NCBI GenBank assembly: GCA_036250225.1
Contig: JAPZLL010000077.1
Span: 1-64,000, forward strand
Length of the DNA stretch: 64,000 nucleotides
Source: Cercophora sp. LCS_1
Lineage: Eukaryota > Ascomycota > Sordariomycetes > Sordariales > Lasiosphaeriaceae
Direction of reading: 5' to 3'
In this document: positions 63,566-64,000 of the stretch, in pieces
How positions within the stretch are numbered: position 1 is the first letter of the stretch
How the letters are laid out: every line of letters begins with the position of its first letter
Notes under the pieces: model-generated
What the model saw: the letters and a program-made list of their open reading frames with translations, nothing else
Database searches by the model: none
What the model was told of the DNA's origin: nothing
Made by a program: the position numbers and the translations under genes

Positions 63566-64000
63566 ATGGGGCACCGCGAGTTCTCCAAGCTTCGGTCATC
63601 TCCTTCCGAGGACGAAAACAGTCATACCATCCCTAATCGACATTATACGCCCTTTTCGAGATTTGAATTGTGTCTGTTGATCCCATTCACTGTGCTTGAT
63701 GCTGCACTCGCGATCTTTTCTGCCATTTATATCGTTCGACATTATGGCACCGTCAAGCCGGTTGCAATCGTTGCGTTGTGCTGCTCGGGTACTCTGTTGG
63801 CCCTCCTCGCCGTCGTAGGGGTATGCAAAGCGCGGCGAGTAAGATGGTACAGCGATCTGGAGTCGGGGGTGAAACAGAAATGGCGAATATCGGTTTCAAA
63901 AGCGCCTCGGGCTCGGGGAGAGGAGGCCATCGGTGGCTTTGAGAAAGAGTCGCTCACGCCTGCGGAACATCTTCGAAGTCCCACCCAGCGTTCCACACTT
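63566..64000 (+). CDS. Membrane protein, partial (runs off window)
   Basis: The frame is open from the ATG at 63566 to the last base (145 codons, no stop). After a polar N-terminus (MGHREFSKLRSSPSEDENSH) there are two hydrophobic helices: LCLLIPFTVLDAALAIFSAI and AIVALCCSGTLLALLAVVGV. A basic loop (CKARRVRW) and a polar tail (GGFEKESLTPAEHLRSPTQ) follow. This arrangement is common in small fungal membrane proteins of unknown function. An intron after the second helix cannot be excluded. Confidence 0.6.
   Translation, partial: MGHREFSKLRSSPSEDENSHTIPNRHYTPFSRFELCLLIPFTVLDAALAIFSAIYIVRHYGTVKPVAIVALCCSGTLLALLAVVGVCKARRVRWYSDLESGVKQKWRISVSKAPRARGEEAIGGFEKESLTPAEHLRSPTQRSTL

Overview
The window is nuclear DNA of a filamentous ascomycete, most likely a Sordariomycete (the order Sordariales would fit, but this is inference). 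The reasons are short introns of about 46-80 nt with GTRNGT donors, CTAAC-type branch sites and YAG acceptors, long gene-free stretches between genes, and families that are essentially confined to Pezizomycotina: HET, HeLo, fungal caspase-like/DUF6590, kinase-ankyrin, WSC and fungal tannase. One tRNA-Gly(TCC) gene is present. No rRNA, CRISPR array or intact transposon was seen.

Layout. 0-2.2 kb: decayed repetitive DNA, partly AT-rich. 2.4-5.5 kb: a small secreted protein and a tannase/feruloyl esterase. 6.4-8.9 kb: a broken HET gene followed by an apparently intact one. 9.4-14.8 kb: an MFS exporter, an APH-type phosphotransferase and a membrane-anchored histidine-phosphatase-like protein. 15-17.1 kb: a trypsin-like protease fragment overlapping a small opposite-strand gene, and a tail fragment. 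17.9-30.3 kb: a group of predicted cell-death or allorecognition genes, namely a caspase-like protein with a C-terminal DUF6590 domain, a HeLo domain fused to a pseudokinase, a large protein kinase-ankyrin protein, and a HET-protein remnant. 30.9-51.6 kb: accessory and lineage-specific genes, several visibly decaying through in-frame stops, frameshifts or truncations. These include a large locus resembling uncharacterised bacterial proteins, a heptad-repeat coiled-coil gene, an F-box stub, a DUF5648 remnant, a membrane-anchored beta-propeller and a nuclease-like pseudogene. 51.9-64 kb: ordinary genes (TRI14-like secreted protein, VIT/VWA protein, PAP2-type membrane enzyme, tRNA-Gly) and a partial membrane protein cut by the window edge.

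How the genes may work together. The clearest functional neighbourhood is 17.9-28 kb. A caspase-like protein, a HeLo-pseudokinase with the same domain order as MLKL, and a kinase-ankyrin with the same domain order as RIPK4/ANKK1 lie side by side, with HET genes nearby. HET and HeLo proteins are established effectors of fungal heterokaryon incompatibility. That these neighbours form one pathway is inference. The 28-51 kb stretch looks like a graveyard of accessory genes: three loci carry single in-frame nonsense codons compatible with CpA-to-TpA mutation, the change favoured by repeat-induced point mutation (RIP).

All gene models were spliced by eye, using reading frame, splice signals and family motifs. 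Exon sums were checked for phase where exons are given.
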